Assembly: GCF_000023125.1 (NCBI RefSeq)
Contig: NC_013037.1
Span: 6,674,501-6,738,500, forward strand
DNA from: Dyadobacter fermentans DSM 18053
GTDB lineage: Bacteria > Bacteroidota > Bacteroidia > Cytophagales > Spirosomataceae
Direction: 5' to 3'
DNA length: 64,000 bases
Part shown: positions 60,032 to 64,000 of the stretch, in pieces
How positions within the stretch are numbered: the first letter of the stretch is position 1
Layout: every line of letters starts with the position of its first letter
Translations under genes and position numbers: made by a program
The notes under the pieces: generated by a model
What the model was told of the DNA's origin: nothing
Database searches by the model: none
The model's input: only the letters and a program-made list of their open reading frames with translations

Positions 60032-63000
60032 TTACTGTTTCACTACTTTCCTGATTTCGGACGTACTTCCGTTTTCAAACTTCAGGATATTCAGACCGGG
60101 GGAAAGCTTATCTATCGTTATTACATTTAATCCGGGCTTTAATGACACCGTTTTTTGTGCGCGTAATCTTCCTGTCAAATCGTAAGTCGTCATTTTCCAG
60201 GAGGTTTTTTTGATTGAGTTGATATCAATATATACTTCACCTGAACTTGGGTTAGGATAAAAATTGCCGACTATGGGTTTGAGTGCGTTGTTTTCTATCG
60301 CGATAATTTTCGAATAGCTGTATCTGGTATCCAGATCCATCATTTTAAGGCGATAAAACACAGTTGCCTGAGGAGGATCCGAATCAAGGAAAGTATAACG
60401 ACCAGATTCGCTGGCCACTTTCTTTCCAATGTTTTCAAATGATCTTGCATTCACGCTTCTTTCAATTTCAAAATGGCTGAAGTTAACTTCTGAACTCGTT
60501 TTCCAGATCAGCTCATTGTTGGTCTCTTGCGGTTTACCTGTGAACGTAACTAATGTGACCGGTAAAGACTGTTCGACCGACTTCGCCAAAAAGCCGCTGA
60601 AACCTGCTACCGGAAATGTTACTTCCCAAATCGAGTGCGTCGGATTCCAGATCAAGGTGTAATCCCCCGTGTTCCAGCTATGGTTATCCCCGGGAATGAA
60701 TGAAGGTGGTCCCGCGTAGCCCAGTCCTGTCGGGCTGGTCCCGGCGAACTTAACGATTTGGAAATTGGCAATCCCTGAAACATCATCGGGCCCCGTTGGC
60801 AGAAAGCCCAGAGGTATAGTGCCGTTATAAGCGTCAAAATCGGCTTGCGTGAAATACAGGGTTACTATCCCGGTGGCCGTGTTCGGATTGGTGGCGGGCG
60901 TAATCTCATAATGACGGGGCACATACCTGAACGGTGGCGTTGTTTCCAGCCAGCTTTTGACGGTAACGTCGGTAAAACCCTCCCCAGGAACTACCTTGGC
61001 GAAATATTGGCAATCAATACTGACCAGGGGCGTCGTAGCTACATTCTGTGTGTGACTTGTTGCGGTCGCCGGGAGGGAAACCGGGCCATCACAGCCCGGA
61101 GCAACGATGTTTATATAATAGTCTTCCGTTTCTCCATACACATATTCACCGCATGCGGAAAGGGTTGGATCCGCTCCGCCGCTGACGATAATCACGCGCA
61201 TACGTGTTTTGCCGGTCAGGGCATTTTCGGGAATTACCATAGAACCGGTAAGGTTGTAAGGTACACGCCAGTCAATAGGGCCCGAATTGTAAACATGTTC
61301 GCCAGGTGAGTCGAAACTTCCGTTATGGTTATAATCGATCCAGATGGACACGGTTGAGGCACGATAGCCATTGCAGTCAGAGATTTCGATAGCAATTGGA
61401 ATATTTTCCTGTTTCACAAGGTCCGGAGCTTCCAGCATGGTATAATCTGAATACCTGCTCGCCAGCGAACCCGGCCCGCCGGTTTCTCCGCAGTTCGAGG
61501 AATTATCAAGCGCTCCGATCGTCACATTCACGATATCCTGATAGTCGGAAGAAGTTGCGCCGGAAACACAAGGACAATACAGGTACGCTGCGTCCACCTT
61601 AGCAGGAGTTGACGAAGTAGTTTCGTTACTATTCAGACAGGTAATTTCGCAGTAGAAACTATCCTCCGTCGTAATTGCAGTTGTATAGGTTTTGTCCGTG
61701 GCGCCCTCAATGGGGCCGGCATTGTTGTACCATTGATAAGTAATGCCAGGGGTATAAATAGCAGGGGTCAGGCTGAATGTAAAATTGACATCCGGGCAAC
61801 TCGGGTTTTGAGTGGCGATGGTTTCAGTTTGTACCGGGCTCCCACTGCATGCAGGGATCGGCAGGAGATTTACAAAATAGTCTTCGGTTTCACCGCTCGC
61901 GTAAGTACCACAGGCAGCGCTCATAGGCAGCCCTCCCTGGGCCGCAGTAATTATTCTCATACGCGCTAGCCCGGGAAGTGCGTCGGCTGGGATTACGAAT
62001 GAGCCTGATAAAGTGTAAGACTCCTGCCACGTATAACTATTCGAATTGAACACTCTTTCACCCGGAGCATCAAAGACGCCGTTATGGTTGAAGTCAATCC
62101 AGATCGAAGTAGAGGTCGATCCGAAGGCCCCGCACGCTGTGTTAGTTACAGAATAAGGAATAGGTACCGTTAAAGCCAAATCCGGCGGTGCAAGCAGCGT
62201 GGTATAATCGGAATATTTTTTTAAAACGGACCCCGGACCGCCGGTTTGGCCGCAACCGGAAGAATTGTTTAGAGTACCAACGGTAACATTGGACACACTT
62301 TCGCCAATGGATTCAGTCGAGGCCGAGGTACAAGCGCAGTACAGGTAGGGGGCATTTACAACTGCGGGAACGGATGCGGTTGTTTGCGCGCTATTGGGAC
62401 ATGTTACATCACAGTAGTAAGTATCCGCTTTTGTAATTGACGCAGTGTAAGTCTCATTTGTTGCGCCGATAATCGGACCGTCGCTGTTATACCATTGATA
62501 TGTGTTTCCGGTAGTGGTAATCGAAGGAGTTAAAGAAAAAGTAAAACTTACATCCGGGCAAACCTCGTTTTGAGTGGCTACTGTGGTCGCTTGAATCGGG
62601 CTGCCGCTACAAACGGGAGGCGAAAGAATATTCACGAGGTAGTCTTCCGTTTCGCCTTCTTCATATTCCCCACATGCCGAAATCATTTCTTCCTGCCCGT
62701 ATCTTGTAATGACCCTCATCCGGGTGATCCCGGTTAACGATGTCGACGGAATCTTGAAGGAACCGTTGAGAACATGACTTCCAAAGCGGGAGCCCGTAGA
62801 TTGATATACGCGTTCTTCCGGATACTCAAATATACCGTTTTTGTTATAGTCGATCCAGGCAGAAGTTTGAGTATAGTAATCACTGCTTATATCAACGGAA
62901 AAAGGAATGGTGGCAAGCTGGTTAAAGTCCGGTGCGGCCACCAGCGTGGTGAAATCGGAATAGCTGCCCAATATGGACCCCGGCCCTCCTGTTTCATCAA

Positions 63001-63916
63001 AATCGGTTGAATGGTTCAGAGATCCTGCTGTTACATTGAGAATTTCCATTCCCGTGTTGTCAATGGCAGCGGAGAGGCAATAGCATTCGGTATAAGTTTT
63101 CAAACTGATTGAGACGGGTGTAGACTGGCCTGTTTGTCCTGTTTGATTACAGGTTACCTGGCAGTAGAAATTATCCGCCTGGGTAATTGTCGCCGTGTAA
63201 GTCCTGCCGGTTGCGCCAGTAATCGGACCGGCATTATTGTACCATTGATAGCTTATTCCGATTTCATCAATATCGAGCAATGACCTGGACGAAAGCGAGA
63301 AGTCAATCACTGAATTAAGGCATACTGTTGTTTGTGCGGTTGTTGTGTTGCCCAGCTCGGGTACGCCCGTACACAGCAAGGGTTCCACTATATTAATCGT
63401 ATAATCTTCCGTTTCACTCCCCTGATAATCATCGCAGGGGATTATATCCGCGTTTTTTGAAGTTATTATTCTCATGCGGGTTAATCCCAACAACGCGGTT
63501 TCCGGAATTTTGAGTGAATCGGAGATGGTGAAATGAGACGCGAAAAGGCGGCCTGATTGAAAAACGCGTTCATCAGCCTCTTCAAAACTGCCATTGTGGT
63601 TCAAATCGATCCAGATGGTCACATAAGAAGATCCGTAAGAGGGCCCGCAAAGCGCGATGTCCACAGAAAACGGGATATTGTTTAATTGAGGAAGCGATAT
63701 CGGTGTGAGGTCAGTGTAGTTGGAATACCTGCCAGGTATGGAGCCGGTACCTGCCGTTTGGTTGCAGCCGGAGGAATTATTCAGTGCGCCGATTGTGACA
63801 TTGACGATGTCTTGGTTCGAGTCGGATGTTGAAGCGGAAGCGCAGTAATTTTGCGCATAAATTCTGCCGCTGGCCGTAAAAATCAAAAAAAGGTATAGCG
63901 CCAACCGCCTGAACAT
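60032..63916 (-). CDS. GEVED/Ig-repeat secreted protein with T9SS sorting domain
   Basis: 1294 residues. Signal peptide (MFRRLALYLFLIFTASGRIYAQ), then four GEVED domains (about 24-180, 278-435, 527-688 and 781-942) separated by three Ig-like domains (about 181-275, 436-525 and 689-778; each has YQWYN and a paired Cys). Each GEVED has a Ca-site-like WIDxNxNGxF loop and ends in (S/G)ETEDY. A linker of about 260 residues leads to a type A C-terminal sorting domain (NFYPNPSSGEVYIDI ... LKFENGSTSEIRKVVKQ) used by the type IX secretion system. It is probably a cell-surface adhesin or carbohydrate-binding protein. Composition looks more AT-rich than the neighbours. Confidence 0.93.
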   Translation of the reverse strand: MFRRLALYLFLIFTASGRIYAQNYCASASTSDSNQDIVNVTIGALNNSSGCNQTAGTGSIPGRYSNYTDLTPISLPQLNNIPFSVDIALCGPSYGSSYVTIWIDLNHNGSFEEADERVFQSGRLFASHFTISDSLKIPETALLGLTRMRIITSKNADIIPCDDYQGSETEDYTINIVEPLLCTGVPELGNTTTAQTTVCLNSVIDFSLSSRSLLDIDEIGISYQWYNNAGPITGATGRTYTATITQADNFYCQVTCNQTGQTGQSTPVSISLKTYTECYCLSAAIDNTGMEILNVTAGSLNHSTDFDETGGPGSILGSYSDFTTLVAAPDFNQLATIPFSVDISSDYYTQTSAWIDYNKNGIFEYPEERVYQSTGSRFGSHVLNGSFKIPSTSLTGITRMRVITRYGQEEMISACGEYEEGETEDYLVNILSPPVCSGSPIQATTVATQNEVCPDVSFTFSLTPSITTTGNTYQWYNSDGPIIGATNETYTASITKADTYYCDVTCPNSAQTTASVPAVVNAPYLYCACTSASTESIGESVSNVTVGTLNNSSGCGQTGGPGSVLKKYSDYTTLLAPPDLALTVPIPYSVTNTACGAFGSTSTSIWIDFNHNGVFDAPGERVFNSNSYTWQESYTLSGSFVIPADALPGLARMRIITAAQGGLPMSAACGTYASGETEDYFVNLLPIPACSGSPVQTETIATQNPSCPDVNFTFSLTPAIYTPGITYQWYNNAGPIEGATDKTYTTAITTEDSFYCEITCLNSNETTSSTPAKVDAAYLYCPCVSGATSSDYQDIVNVTIGALDNSSNCGETGGPGSLASRYSDYTMLEAPDLVKQENIPIAIEISDCNGYRASTVSIWIDYNHNGSFDSPGEHVYNSGPIDWRVPYNLTGSMVIPENALTGKTRMRVIIVSGGADPTLSACGEYVYGETEDYYINIVAPGCDGPVSLPATATSHTQNVATTPLVSIDCQYFAKVVPGEGFTDVTVKSWLETTPPFRYVPRHYEITPATNPNTATGIVTLYFTQADFDAYNGTIPLGFLPTGPDDVSGIANFQIVKFAGTSPTGLGYAGPPSFIPGDNHSWNTGDYTLIWNPTHSIWEVTFPVAGFSGFLAKSVEQSLPVTLVTFTGKPQETNNELIWKTSSEVNFSHFEIERSVNARSFENIGKKVASESGRYTFLDSDPPQATVFYRLKMMDLDTRYSYSKIIAIENNALKPIVGNFYPNPSSGEVYIDINSIKKTSWKMTTYDLTGRLRAQKTVSLKPGLNVITIDKLSPGLNILKFENGSTSEIRKVVKQ

Positions 63917-64000
63917 CCCTGAAGAGTGAGAAAACGGCCCGCCGGCAGATTTATGTTGGCCTGCGCTGCCTTTCGGAACCGCTATTGGTTTGAAGGCGCG

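Noticed and set aside
1..64000. CRISPR arrays, tRNA/rRNA genes, prophage or insertion sequences
   Set aside because: No repeated spacers, no tRNA-like folds noticed, no integrase or complete transposase. The only transposase-like sequence is the DNA-binding domain fused to the 7TM sensor.

Overview
The window reads as a chromosomal segment of a free-living Bacteroidota bacterium of the Cytophagales, most likely Dyadobacter or a close relative. This is inferred from a SusC/SusD pair, a giant GEVED-repeat protein ending in a type IX secretion (T9SS) sorting domain, several Bacteroidota-type promoters (TTG/TTTG, 15-20 nt, TAnnTTTG), many DUF4142/DUF892/DUF4180 stress-type proteins, and a base composition a little over half G+C by eye. 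I saw no tRNA, rRNA, CRISPR array, insertion sequence, integrase or phage gene. Genes are dense, on both strands, and often coupled by ATGA or TGATG overlaps; most convergent pairs are separated by a strong hairpin terminator.

Layout. 1-9.5 kb: the end of a MacB/FtsX-type ABC permease, small secreted proteins, HxlR and AraC regulators, a VOC protein, a DUF4142 lipoprotein, a GNAT acetyltransferase, and an SDR oxidoreductase followed by an AraC regulator, with an 18-bp direct repeat in front of the SDR promoter. 9.5-16.2 kb: ABC-F protein with pirin, Ogt alkyl-DNA repair protein, two tiny membrane proteins, a Cys-rich small protein with a SCO-type copper/thiol lipoprotein, an EamA transporter, and a MurG-like glycosyltransferase without a normal start codon. 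16.2-19.7 kb: a coupled response regulator and histidine kinase whose N-terminus is an ethylene-receptor-type domain with all seven key residues, then DUF4180, Crp/Fnr and a Gdx/SugE exporter.

19.7-35 kb is a signalling and stress region: a stand-alone CheB, a 1218-residue CheB-CheR-PAS-kinase-receiver hybrid, an ankyrin protein facing a large catalase (KatE), a DUF892 ferritin-like protein, a second DUF4142, a phosphoribosyltransferase, an LLM-class flavin oxidoreductase, and a coupled set of receiver proteins around a degenerate kinase. 34.7-39 kb: two more SDRs, a small membrane protein, a Gfo/Idh/MocA oxidoreductase and an unknown cytosolic protein.

39-48.5 kb is a compact surface-glycan or glycoside locus. 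Divergent arms encode a NodU/CmcH-type O-carbamoyltransferase with GT2 and GT9 enzymes, and two GT4 enzymes with a GmhB-like heptose-bisphosphate phosphatase and another GT9; an MFS transporter converges on the second arm. The likely product is a carbamoylated, possibly heptose-containing glycan.

48.7-50.7 kb encodes a 7TM-DISM membrane sensor fused to the zinc-ribbon/helix-turn-helix DNA-binding part of an IS1595-type transposase, a probable membrane-tethered regulator and the most novel-looking gene here. 51-57 kb is a minimal polysaccharide utilisation locus (SusC, SusD, GH30). A beta-lactamase-fold serine hydrolase, a soluble histidine kinase and the GEVED/Ig/T9SS protein close the window.

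All family calls come from reading motifs by eye; no database search was run.
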